From Variovorax sp. PMC12 (GTDB lineage Bacteria > Pseudomonadota > Gammaproteobacteria > Burkholderiales > Burkholderiaceae_C), in contig NZ_CP027773.1 in assembly GCF_003019815.1 (NCBI RefSeq), positions 310,001-374,000 of the forward strand: 64,000 nt of DNA. Direction: 5' to 3'. This document shows, piece by piece, positions 17,947-26,470 of this stretch. Under the pieces are notes generated by a model. That model did not search any database. It worked only from the letters and a program-made list of their open reading frames with translations, and was not told the origin of the DNA. The first letter of the stretch is position 1. Every line of letters begins with the position of its first letter. Position numbers and translations under genes: made by a program.

Positions 17947-20900
17947 ATGGCAGAAAAAGAGGGCCCGCAACAGCAAGGCCAGAAGCCGACCGAGCGCGAA
18001 CCCCAGACGGCGGTGGCGCCGCTGAACACGATCGTGAAGGAAGACGTCGCCGCTGCGAGCAAGGCGGTGGACGAGTGGCTGCGTTCGTTCAGCGGCGGCT
18101 ACGTGACGCTGGAGCGCCTGACGATGGTTCTGGGCAGCATCCCGATCGTCGGCAACATCATGGCGCTGGTGGATGTGTTCCTGGACGTCATCAACATCGT
18201 CGAGAAGAAGGCCAAGGACAGCGTCGATGCGTTCCTGAACTGGGTGAGCCTGGGCATCAACCTGATCGGGCTGATTCCGATACCGCCGAGCATGGCGGCC
18301 GCGCGCATGAGCCTGCGGCCCACGCTGCACCTGGTGAGGCAGCAACTGACGACGGCGGCCTCCAACCTGGGCGAGGCCATCGTCACCACGCTGGTGGGGC
18401 ACCTGAACGCCACCATCATGGGCGAGCTGGACAAGTTCATCGATGGGGCGATCGCCAAGCTCGACGGCATCCTCAAGAGCTGCGCGGACCTGGCCGACAA
18501 GATCATCGACAACCTGGTGGACGTGATGCGCCGGGTGCTGGGCCAGAAGGACCTGTTCGCGGTGGGCACGCCCGCGTCGCCGGAGACCAAGGTGCACGAC
18601 CCGAAGACGCAGAGCACGTGGAGCCGGATGTGGGGCACGGCGGTGCGCTACACCAAGCAGTCGGCGAACTACGTGGCGAAGGCGGCGGCGAGCCAGTTGC
18701 CCGATGGCGTCGCGAGCAGGGTCAACGGTGTGATCGGGCAGATGCTGGACTTCAAGCAGCAGCTGCGTGGGCAGCTCTCGAGGCTGGCGGACAAGGAGTC
18801 GCAGGCCAGCATCATGTGGCTGCTGCACAAGCTGCGGGACGCGCTGCTGAAGAGGAAAGGCCAGCGCGCGGCGATCGTGGCTCCGCAGGCGGGAGCCAAG
18901 GCAGAAAAAGAAAATCCCGGGACGCAGCTCGGTCACATCAACAAGCAAGCCGGTGCACAAGGGACCGCAGGCTGCAAGAACTGCCCCGCGCCGGCACGCA
19001 AAGGGGCTTCCATCAGCCTTGCCACAGGCAACGAGAGCTTCACCCACACCGACTTCGTGCTCGCAGCACCGCTGCCGATCGAATGGGCGCGAACCTACGC
19101 CAGCGACCTCGATGCCTTCGACCATGGCAGCTTGGGCGCACGCTGGATCACCCCCTACAGCATGCGCGTGGACATCACCACGCCCGCGCGAGGCGCACGC
19201 CAGGGCCAGCTCAGCCTGCTCCACCACGCCGCCGACGGCCGCAGCCATGCGTATCCGGTTGTGGCCGCGGGCCAGAGCTACTTCGACGCGATCGAGGAAG
19301 TCCGCGTCTCGCGCCTGAGCGAGAGCCTGCTGGTGCTGGACTTCGGCAAGCCCTTGCCCGAAGGCGAGCAGAGCGAGTGGCGCGAGATCTACGAGTACGT
19401 CGACGGCAAGCAGCCCCACTTCCGCCTTGTCGCGCAGCAGGCGAAGGATGGCATGGCCATCGGCCTGCGCTACGACCACGTCATTGCAGAGACGGGCGAG
19501 CGCGTGCTCAGCGACATCATCAGCAAGCACGGCGAAGCCGTCATGGCGCACGTGGGCACGAAGCCCGATGCGCAGACCGGGCTTATCCAGTCGCTGTGGG
19601 AGCTCAAGGACGGCCAGGTCGTGCGTCAATTGGCCGCCTACACGCACGACGCGCAGCGCGACCTCGTCGCCGCGCAGGACGAGGACGGCGCGAGCTGGCG
19701 CTACACCTACAGCCACCACCTCGTGACCCGCTACACCGACCGCACCGGCCGGGGCATGAACCTCGAGTACGACGGCACCGGCCCCGACGCCAAGGCCGTG
19801 CGCGAGTGGTCCGACGACGGCAGCTTCGCGCTGAAGCTGGAGTGGGACAGGAACATCCGGCTGACCTACGTGACCGATGCGCTGGGCGGGGAGACCTGGC
19901 ACTACTACGACATCCAGGGCTACACCTACCGCATCATCCATCCGGACGGTCTGCAGGAGTGGTTCTTCCGCGATGACGCGAAGAACGTCACCCGCCACGT
20001 GCATACCGACGGCACGACCGACGACTACACCTACGACCCCGACGGCAACCTGCAGACGCACACGCGCGCGGACGGCAGCCGGGTCCACTACGAGTACGAC
20101 AGCCTGCATCGCCTGACGGGCATCCGCGATGCGGAGGGCGGCGTGTGGAAGCGCGACTACGACGCGCAGGGCCATCTCACCGAAGAGATCGATCCGCTGG
20201 GGCACAAGACCGAGTACGCCTACGACAAGGCCGGCAGGCCCGTGCGCATCACCGATGCCAAGGGCGGCGTGAAGACGCTCGCCTACTCCGCGTCGGGCCA
20301 ACTGCTCAGCTACACCGACTGCTCCGCAAAGACCAGCCGCTGGGATTACGACGAACGAGGCCGGCTCACCAAGGCTGCCGACGCCGCCGGCAACGCGACC
20401 GGATATCGCTACGCTGCCGGCCAGCTCGAAGAAATCGTGCCGCCCGACCAGACGAGCGAGCAGTTCGAGCACGATGCCGAAGGCCGGCTGCTGAAGCACA
20501 CCGACGCGCTGGGGCGCGCCACGCGCTACAGCTACACGCGCGCCGGCCTGATCGCCGGCCGCACCGACGCCGCGGGCCGCTCGCTCAAATACCACTGGGA
20601 CCTTCTGGGCCGCCTGACAGAACTGCACAACGAGAACGGCAGCCGATACGACTTTCGCTACGACCCGGTGGGCCGCCTGCTGGAAGAAACCGGCTTCGAC
20701 CGCAAGGCTACGCAGTACGTGCACGAAGAGACGACGGGCGTGCTCGCCGAAGTGGTCGAGGCGGGCCACCGCACCGAACTCGAATTCGATCCACTCGGCC
20801 GCTTGAGCGAACGCCGCGCCGGTGGCCAATCCGAACGCTTCGCCTACGACCGCAACGGCCGCCTGCTGGAGGCGACCAACAGCGACGCGCGCCTGCAATG

Positions 20901-22650
20901 GTTCTACGACCCGGCCGGCAACCTGACGCGCGAGCATCACCACTACCTGCAGCGCAAGCGCACGGCTGTCTGGCAGCACCGCTACGACGAACTCAACCAG
21001 CGCATCGCCACCGTGCGGCCCGACGGGCACGTCATCCAATGGCTGACATACGGCTCAGGCCACGTGCACGGCCTGATGATCGACGGCCAGGACATCCTCG
21101 GCTTCGAGCGCGACGACCTGCACCGCGAGGTCGCACGCGAGCAGGGCAACGGCCTGAGCCAGCGGCAGAAGTACGACCCGGCAGGTCGGCTGCTCGAGCA
21201 GCAGATCTCGCGCACCAGTTCTGGCGCCATCGAATCGACCACAGGCATCCAGCGCCGCTACAGCTACGACAAGGCCGGCCAGCTGATTGGCATCGGCGAC
21301 AGCCGCCGAGGCAACCTGAGCTACCGCTACGACCCGGTGGGCCGTCTGCTGGAGGCCAACAGCCGAGTGGGGCGCGAGACGTTTGCATTCGACCCGGCGG
21401 GCAACATCGTCGACCCGCCGGCGACCAACGACCCGCTCAGGCACCCTGCCAACAAGTTGCTGGACAACCTGCTGAAGAACTACGCCGGCACCAGCTACCG
21501 CTACGACGAACGCGGCAACATGACCGAGCGGGTGCGCCACGGCTGGCGCACCGTCTTCGCATGGGACGGCTTCAACCGCATGACGGCGGCGACCGACCAG
21601 CGCGGCATCACCACCTCCTTCAGCTACGACGCGCTGGGTCGTCGGCTCTCCAAGAGTTCTGGCGAGACCACGACACTGTTCGGCTGGGACGGCGACGTGC
21701 TCGCGTTCGAGAGCACGCAGAGCAAGTCAGCGATGGAGGAAGGCGGCGAGCACGGCTGGAGCGTGCACTACATCCACGAGGCGAACTCGTTCGTGCCGCT
21801 GGTGCAGGTGCGCCAGGCGCGCGCGATGGCGCTGAGCGAGACGACGGATGCGAAGGCGTTGATGGAAGCTAACGGCGGCGTCTACGACATCGAGCAGGAT
21901 CCGCTGTGGAACGGCGAGCAGAGGCAGGTGCCGCGGGCGTTCGACAGGAAGGAGATGGCGTTCTACCAGTGCGACCATCTTGGAACACCGCAGGAGTTGA
22001 CGGACCATGAAGGCAGTGTTGCCTGGTCGGCGCAGTACAAGGCGTGGGGGGAGGCGAGGGAGGCGATCAGCGAGGCTGGGAGAAGAGCGGGGTTCAGGAA
22101 TCCGATTCGGTTTCAGGGGCAGTATTGGGATGAAGAGACGGGGCTGCACTACAACAGGTATCGGTACTACGATCCGGTCGGCGGAACATTTGCTAGTTCC
22201 GATCCAATTGGCTTGGCCGGTGGCGGGCACCTGCATTTATATGTACCAAGCCCCACGCAGTGGATCGATCCTCTGGGCTTGAAATATGTCTCAACTGGAA
22301 GATCTCCGACGGTCGTCTCTGGCAAGGACAGCTCGAGCAAGGCTTCGACCCAACAGTTGTCGGAATGGCGGCGAAGAATATGCCCATCTGCAATTGGTGT
22401 TACTAGAGATAAATTTCTCGGAGACGAAATGGTGAAAGTTGGCCCCGGAAAATGGCGAAGCATCGATGGCACTCGGCAATTCAGAGTTGGACCCAGCGAT
22501 TATTCAGGAGGGCATGGCATGGGCTCACCGAACGTTCCGAACACGCCTCATGTTCATTTCGAATTCTTGTCGCCAAAAATTAATAATGGCCAGCCAACAG
22601 GAAATTTTCTAGTGACGAAAAATGTTCATGTTCCTTTGGATTGCTCATGA
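17947..22650 (+). CDS. Rhs-family polymorphic toxin 2, predicted T6SS effector with unclassified tip
   Basis: A 1567-residue paralogue of Rhs1, nearly identical over the first 780 residues. It has the same PAAR-less hydrophobic N-terminal region, DUF6531 near 350 and YD repeats. The Rhs core ends at DPLGL, residue 1445. The tip, residues 1446-1567, is unrelated to that of Rhs1. It has WRSIDGTRQFRVG, a GGHG (His1523), PHVHFEF (His1535, His1537, Glu1539) and KNVHVPL. The clustered His/Glu and the small basic N-part suggest a metal-dependent or general acid-base nuclease, but I cannot assign a family. GC content drops sharply in the tip, a sign of separate origin. The ATG has GGGAGAAG upstream. 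The stop overlaps the next gene (ATGA). Confidence 0.9.
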   Translation: MAEKEGPQQQGQKPTEREPQTAVAPLNTIVKEDVAAASKAVDEWLRSFSGGYVTLERLTMVLGSIPIVGNIMALVDVFLDVINIVEKKAKDSVDAFLNWVSLGINLIGLIPIPPSMAAARMSLRPTLHLVRQQLTTAASNLGEAIVTTLVGHLNATIMGELDKFIDGAIAKLDGILKSCADLADKIIDNLVDVMRRVLGQKDLFAVGTPASPETKVHDPKTQSTWSRMWGTAVRYTKQSANYVAKAAASQLPDGVASRVNGVIGQMLDFKQQLRGQLSRLADKESQASIMWLLHKLRDALLKRKGQRAAIVAPQAGAKAEKENPGTQLGHINKQAGAQGTAGCKNCPAPARKGASISLATGNESFTHTDFVLAAPLPIEWARTYASDLDAFDHGSLGARWITPYSMRVDITTPARGARQGQLSLLHHAADGRSHAYPVVAAGQSYFDAIEEVRVSRLSESLLVLDFGKPLPEGEQSEWREIYEYVDGKQPHFRLVAQQAKDGMAIGLRYDHVIAETGERVLSDIISKHGEAVMAHVGTKPDAQTGLIQSLWELKDGQVVRQLAAYTHDAQRDLVAAQDEDGASWRYTYSHHLVTRYTDRTGRGMNLEYDGTGPDAKAVREWSDDGSFALKLEWDRNIRLTYVTDALGGETWHYYDIQGYTYRIIHPDGLQEWFFRDDAKNVTRHVHTDGTTDDYTYDPDGNLQTHTRADGSRVHYEYDSLHRLTGIRDAEGGVWKRDYDAQGHLTEEIDPLGHKTEYAYDKAGRPVRITDAKGGVKTLAYSASGQLLSYTDCSAKTSRWDYDERGRLTKAADAAGNATGYRYAAGQLEEIVPPDQTSEQFEHDAEGRLLKHTDALGRATRYSYTRAGLIAGRTDAAGRSLKYHWDLLGRLTELHNENGSRYDFRYDPVGRLLEETGFDRKATQYVHEETTGVLAEVVEAGHRTELEFDPLGRLSERRAGGQSERFAYDRNGRLLEATNSDARLQWFYDPAGNLTREHHHYLQRKRTAVWQHRYDELNQRIATVRPDGHVIQWLTYGSGHVHGLMIDGQDILGFERDDLHREVAREQGNGLSQRQKYDPAGRLLEQQISRTSSGAIESTTGIQRRYSYDKAGQLIGIGDSRRGNLSYRYDPVGRLLEANSRVGRETFAFDPAGNIVDPPATNDPLRHPANKLLDNLLKNYAGTSYRYDERGNMTERVRHGWRTVFAWDGFNRMTAATDQRGITTSFSYDALGRRLSKSSGETTTLFGWDGDVLAFESTQSKSAMEEGGEHGWSVHYIHEANSFVPLVQVRQARAMALSETTDAKALMEANGGVYDIEQDPLWNGEQRQVPRAFDRKEMAFYQCDHLGTPQELTDHEGSVAWSAQYKAWGEAREAISEAGRRAGFRNPIRFQGQYWDEETGLHYNRYRYYDPVGGTFASSDPIGLAGGGHLHLYVPSPTQWIDPLGLKYVSTGRSPTVVSGKDSSSKASTQQLSEWRRRICPSAIGVTRDKFLGDEMVKVGPGKWRSIDGTRQFRVGPSDYSGGHGMGSPNVPNTPHVHFEFLSPKINNGQPTGNFLVTKNVHVPLDCS
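17992..20274 (+). repeat. Long direct repeat, copy 2 (5' half of rhs2)
   Basis: Partner of 11621-13906, offset by about 6.37 kb in direct orientation. Homologous recombination between the copies would delete or tandem-duplicate one rhs module with its immunity and accessory genes (roughly 6.4 kb), or swap the toxin tips. Confidence 0.9.
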
Positions 22651-23060
22651 TAATTTTTAACATCGGTCCGTTTAGTAAAGACGAATTAACAATACGATTC
22701 GATCGAGAAGGCGCTATAAAATTTCTGGACGCTGTTTCATTTTTTCTCAACCAGGTGACTGATGCGGTCGTGATTGATTGTTTGCAGTACACAAGAAATG
22801 TGGTTGATGCCGCGGAAATAGAGCTCAAGCGAAAAGATGAAAATCATCTGGAAATTAGGGATGGGAGATTGATGCTTTTTATTTCCGACGAGGCACTTGA
22901 ATATGCGGAATTCCTGCTCAAGAAATTTCTTGTCGAAGGGGATTTCGCGCCAGCAGAGTTTTATAGTTTTTCGAGAAGAGGTAGAAAATATGATACGCAA
23001 GTATTTTTTACGAAATTTTCTTCAATTGAAAGCATGATTTCCAGCAATGGTCGTCGATAA
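22647..23060 (+). CDS. AT-rich hypothetical, candidate immunity to Rhs2
   Basis: A 137-residue acidic, soluble protein without a signal peptide. Its ATG overlaps the rhs2 stop (ATGA), as for the gene after rhs1, and its base composition matches the AT-rich rhs2 tip, so the two probably arrived together. The sequence mixes strands and helices (FSKDELTIRFDREGAIKFLD, YAEFLLKKFLVEGDF) and resembles small cytoplasmic Imm proteins in general. I cannot name a family. A cytoplasmic immunity protein fits a toxin acting on nucleic acid or another cytoplasmic target. Confidence 0.7.
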   Translation: MIIFNIGPFSKDELTIRFDREGAIKFLDAVSFFLNQVTDAVVIDCLQYTRNVVDAAEIELKRKDENHLEIRDGRLMLFISDEALEYAEFLLKKFLVEGDFAPAEFYSFSRRGRKYDTQVFFTKFSSIESMISSNGRR

Positions 23061-23102
23061 CGAGTAAGTTGCAGGGGCGATCGAGCGCACTTGGAGCAAG
23101 CC

Positions 23103-23572
23103 AGTGATGGCGGTGTCTACGACGTCGAGCAGGAACTTTGTGGAACGGCGAGCAGATAGATACTTGGTCGACTCAGCACCGGAGTAATAGCTATCCTGGG
23201 CTTCGAACGCGACGACCTGCACCCGGAGCTTGCACGCGAGCAAGGAAACGGACTGAGCCAGCGGCAGAAATACGACCCGGCGAGCCGGCTGCTAGAACAG
23301 CACATCTCGCGCACCAGGCCAGGCGCCATCGAATCGACCAAGGGCATCCAGCGCCGCTACAGCTGCGACAATGCTGACCAGATGATTGGCATCGACGACA
23401 GCCGCCGAGGCAACCTGAACTACCGTACGACCCGGTGAGCCGGCTGCTGGAGGCCAACAGCTGACTCGAGCGCGAGTTTGCGTTCGACCCGGCAGACAGC
23501 ATCGTCGACCCGGCCCCCGGTTAAAGATCCTCTGAGGCACGCGGGCGGCAAGCTGCTGCACAACCTGATGAT
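23103..23572 (+). pseudogene. Degenerate rhs fragments (two scrambled pieces)
   Basis: Nucleotide similarity to rhs2 is obvious but broken by stops and frameshifts. The piece at about 23107-23157 matches rhs2 around 21875-21924. The piece at about 23192-23572 matches around 21093-21482. The order is reversed relative to the intact gene, so these are two separate relics rather than one decayed copy. Such leftovers are typical of displaced tips behind active rhs genes. Confidence 0.8.
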
Positions 23573-23599
23573 GTGATACTTCCACGGGATGCCTCAAGC

Positions 23600-23989
23600 A
23601 TGAAATCCTTGAATCTTAATTATTTGCGTGGCTTGTATGATTTTTTGCTTGAAAAAAGTGATGGGGAATTGGAGAGTTTTGACATCAACCTGCCTGCAAA
23701 TAGAAAAGCTCTTTTTGAAGAGATGAAGCGTAGATTTTCGGAATTTGGACCAGTCTCAAAATCAAATGTGATCAATGGATTATGCTTTTTGATCTCCAAT
23801 TATTCCGACGATCTTTTGTGGAGGAGTGCGGTTCCACATGATCTGCCTCTCAATGTGATTGTTGATAGAGGAGGCTATTTGAAGGAGGTTTTGGCTGTAT
23901 TGGTGAAGGATGATTTTTTGCTGGCCGATCCCAAGGACTTTGTTCTGATCGATGAGGTTGGACCAACGGGTTTGGATTTTTCAAAGTGA
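23600..23989 (+). CDS. Orphan AT-rich hypothetical, probable leftover immunity gene
   Basis: A 129-residue soluble protein, intact, lying between two rhs relics and with no toxin gene of its own. The AT-rich composition resembles the rhs2 tip and its immunity gene and contrasts with the surrounding GC-rich DNA. It has helical stretches (LRGLYDFLLEKSDGE, RKALFEEMKRRFSEFG) and no signal peptide. I do not recognise a family. An upstream in-frame GTG at 23573 is possible, but the ATG gives a cleaner start. Keeping an orphan immunity gene would protect against sister strains that still carry the lost toxin; this is inference. Confidence 0.6.
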   Translation: MKSLNLNYLRGLYDFLLEKSDGELESFDINLPANRKALFEEMKRRFSEFGPVSKSNVINGLCFLISNYSDDLLWRSAVPHDLPLNVIVDRGGYLKEVLAVLVKDDFLLADPKDFVLIDEVGPTGLDFSK

Positions 23990-24047
23990 TTCACTGAAAG
24001 ATCGAATTCTTGTGATGCGATAGCAGTGTGTGATGGCGTCAGCCTCC

Positions 24048-24213
24048 CGCCACGACGCTGTTTCGGCTGGGCCGGAGATGCTCACCCCAGAGAAAGCCAG
24101 GCAGGTCAGTGATCGATGCGTGCGGCGAGAGCTACATCGCGAGTCGATCTCGCTCGCGCCGCTGATGCAGCTGCGCTGGACGAGCGCGGTGGCGCTGAGC
24201 GCCGTCACCTGCA
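24048..24213 (+). pseudogene. Degenerate rhs fragment (third relic)
   Basis: Matches rhs2 around 21667-21843 with several small gaps: ACGACGCTGTTTCGGCTGGG parallels the sequence coding LFGWDG, and CTCGCGCCGCTGATGCAGCT parallels the one coding FVPLVQ. It is broken by frameshifts. It marks the 3' edge of the rhs island; beyond it the sequence has no rhs similarity. Confidence 0.65.
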
Positions 24214-24351
24214 GCTGCGACGCACCGGATACCGGCCATGCGACGCCCAAGGTAAGTCTCGAAAACTGTTTGATTCAGGTCTCCATACGCCGACCCGTCT
24301 CTCCGCTGTGGTGACCGCATCAGGCTCCATTTCATCTCCGGGTTTCCGATA

Positions 24352-24372
24352 ACTAAATCGCCTTGATTTAGT
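24352..24372. promoter_or_regulatory. Palindromic operator for the frc operon
   Basis: Perfect inverted repeat ACTAAATC, a 5-base spacer, then GATTTAGT. It overlaps the predicted -35 of the sugar ABC operon, an ideal place for a repressor. AT-rich dyads are typical targets of ROK regulators such as Mlc, NagC and XylR, and the operon ends in a ROK gene. Site assignment is inference. Confidence 0.6.
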
Positions 24373-24391
24373 CGCCCCTCTGCCCGATAGT
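24363..24391 (+). promoter_or_regulatory. Predicted sigma-70 promoter of frcBCA
   Basis: TTGATT at 24363-24368 and GATAGT at 24386-24391 are separated by 17 bases. The start would fall near 24398, about 86 bases before the frcB ATG. The -35 lies inside the palindrome at 24352-24372. Confidence 0.45.
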
Positions 24392-24483
24392 CCCCTTGCG
24401 CCCGGACGCCCGCCTTCAACGCCAGCGATCCGGATCCAAAACCGCAGGGCGCATCGCCCAGCGCCCGCTCAAGGAGACACACC

Positions 24484-25494
24484 ATGCCCAGCAGCAGCCC
24501 CCGCACCATCCTGGCCATCGCGGCCATGTCCCTCGTTGCCGCCAGCGGCGCCTTCGCCGCCGACCAGCCGGTCATCGGCCTCGTCACCAAGACCGAAACC
24601 AACCCCTTCTTCGTCAAGATGAAGGAAGGCGCGCAGGAAGAAGCCAAGAAGCTCGGTGCCAAGCTGCTCTCCGGCGCAGGCAAGGCCGACGGCGACAACG
24701 CGGGCCAGATCACGGCGATGGAAAACATGATCGCGGCCGGCGCCAAGACCATCCTGATCACGCCGAGCGATGCCAAGGCGATCGTGCCGGCGATCAAGAA
24801 GGCGCGCGACAAGGGCGTGATGGTGATCGCGCTCGACAGCCCGGCGGATCCGCCGGATGCCACCGACGCACTGTTCGCCACCAACAACTACACGGCCGGC
24901 GTGCTGATCGGCGAATACGCCAAGGCCGCGATGGCGGGCAAGCCGGCGAAGATCGTCGCGCTCGACCTGCTGCCGGGCCACCCCGTGGGCGCGCAGCGCC
25001 ACAACGGTTTCATGAAGGGCTTCGGCCTGCCGGCCAACGACGCCAAGTCGAACGAACTGTCGAAGTCGCCCGAGATCGTCTGCATGGCCGACAGCTACGG
25101 CGACCAGGCCAAGGCGCAGACGGTGATGGAAAACTGCCTGCAGAAGGCGCCCGAGGTGAACCTCGTCTACACGATCAACGAGCCCGCCGCCGCCGGTGCC
25201 TACAACGCGCTCAAGCGCGCCGGCAAGGAGAAGGGCGTGATGATCGTGTCGGTCGATGGGGGCTGCCAGGGCATCAAGGACACGGCCGCCGGCATCATCG
25301 CCGCGACCTCGCAGCAATACCCGCTGAAGATGGCTGCCATGGGCGTGGCCGCGGGCGTGGAATTCGCCAAGACGGGCAAGAAGGCATCGGGCTACGTCGA
25401 CACCGGCGTGACGCTGATCGCCGGCAAGAGCGTGGCGGGCGTCGACAGCAAGGACACCAAGACCGGCACCGAGCTGTGCTGGGGCAAGAAGTAA
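24484..25494 (+). CDS. frcB: Sugar ABC transporter periplasmic substrate-binding protein (fructose type)
   Basis: A 336-residue periplasmic binding protein of the pentose/hexose (peripla_BP_4) group. The signal peptide is visible at residues 1-25 (cleavage after AFA). The mature start PVIGLVTKTETNPFFVKMKEGAQEEAKKLGA is typical, with later blocks TILITPSDAKAIVPAIKKA, VIALDSP and YTINEPAAAGAYNALK. Gene order binding protein, permease, single ATPase and a ROK regulator matches the frc fructose system of Sinorhizobium, which supports fructose or a related sugar, but the ligand is not proven. Confidence 0.85.
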   Translation: MPSSSPRTILAIAAMSLVAASGAFAADQPVIGLVTKTETNPFFVKMKEGAQEEAKKLGAKLLSGAGKADGDNAGQITAMENMIAAGAKTILITPSDAKAIVPAIKKARDKGVMVIALDSPADPPDATDALFATNNYTAGVLIGEYAKAAMAGKPAKIVALDLLPGHPVGAQRHNGFMKGFGLPANDAKSNELSKSPEIVCMADSYGDQAKAQTVMENCLQKAPEVNLVYTINEPAAAGAYNALKRAGKEKGVMIVSVDGGCQGIKDTAAGIIAATSQQYPLKMAAMGVAAGVEFAKTGKKASGYVDTGVTLIAGKSVAGVDSKDTKTGTELCWGKK

Positions 25495-25510
25495 ACGGCG
25501 GAACCTCTAG

Positions 25511-26470
25511 ATGGCGAAGTCTTCAACGCACCACATTCCGTGGGGCGCCCTCGGGCCGTGGCTGGCCCTGCTTGGCGCATGCATCTTCTTTGCGACCCAG
25601 TCCGACCGCTTTCTGACGGGCGGCAATCTCTCGCTGATCCTGCAGCAGGTGATGGTGGTCGGCGTCATCGCCATCGGCCAGACGCTGATCATCCTCACGG
25701 CGGGCATCGACCTGTCGTGCGGCATGGTGATGGCGCTGGGCGGGATCATCATGAGCAAGTTCGCCACCGAACTGGGCATGCCGGCGCCGCTGGCCATCCT
25801 GTGCGGCATCGGCGTGACGACGCTGTTCGGCCTGCTCAACGGCCTGCTGGTAACGCGCATCAAGCTGCCGCCTTTCATCGTGACGCTGGGCACGCTGAAC
25901 ATCGCCTTCGCGATCACGCAGCTGTATTCGTCGTCGCAGACCATCACCGACCTGCCCGGCGGCCTCACCGGCCTGGGCACCACCTTCAACATCGGCAATG
26001 CAGAGGTCGCGTGGGGCTCGGTGCTGATGGTGGCGCTCTATGCGCTTGCCTGGTTCGTGCTGCGCGAGACGGCGGCAGGGCGGCACATCTATGCGGTGGG
26101 CAACAACGCGGAGGCCACGCGGCTGGTCGGCATTCCGACGCAGCGCGTGCTGCTGGGCGTGTACGTGGCGGCGGGCGTGCTTTACGGCATCGCATCGCTG
26201 CTGTCGGTGGCGCGCACCGGCGTGGGTGACCCGAACGCGGGCCAGACCGAGAACCTCGACGCCATCACGGCGGTGGTGCTCGGCGGCACCAGCCTGTTCG
26301 GCGGGCGCGGCATCGTGCTGGGTTCGCTGATCGGCGTGCTGATCGTCGGCGTGTTCCGCAACGGCCTCACGCTAATGGGCGTGTCGTCGATCTACCAGGT
26401 GCTGGTGACGGGCGTGCTGGTGATCTTGGCGGTGGCTGCCGACCAACTCTCGCGCCGGGGAGCCCGCTGA
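25511..26470 (+). CDS. frcC: Sugar ABC transporter permease
   Basis: A 319-residue inner-membrane permease of the RbsC/FrcC family with 8-10 hydrophobic segments. Family blocks are visible: LTAGIDLSCGMVMALGGI, LLNGLLVTRIKLPPFIVTLGTLNI, AVGNNAEATRLVGIPTQRVLLGVYV (the EAA-like loop that contacts the ATPase) and TAVVLGGTSLFGGRGIVLGSLIGVLI. It starts 16 bases after frcB, and its TGA shares one base with the next ATG (TGATG), so it is translationally coupled to the ATPase gene. Confidence 0.92.
   Translation: MAKSSTHHIPWGALGPWLALLGACIFFATQSDRFLTGGNLSLILQQVMVVGVIAIGQTLIILTAGIDLSCGMVMALGGIIMSKFATELGMPAPLAILCGIGVTTLFGLLNGLLVTRIKLPPFIVTLGTLNIAFAITQLYSSSQTITDLPGGLTGLGTTFNIGNAEVAWGSVLMVALYALAWFVLRETAAGRHIYAVGNNAEATRLVGIPTQRVLLGVYVAAGVLYGIASLLSVARTGVGDPNAGQTENLDAITAVVLGGTSLFGGRGIVLGSLIGVLIVGVFRNGLTLMGVSSIYQVLVTGVLVILAVAADQLSRRGAR

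Larger units (their letters stand above)
24214..24483. other. Intergenic region between the rhs island and the frc operon
   Basis: No gene seen. It holds the ABC operon promoter and operator described separately. CAAGGAGACACACC just before the frcB start is the ribosome site. Confidence 0.5.

Noticed and set aside
8429..24213. Prophage or integrative element carrying the vgrG-rhs island
   Set aside because: No integrase, transposase, tRNA or flanking direct repeats were found. VgrG resembles phage spikes, but the layout is that of a T6SS effector locus.
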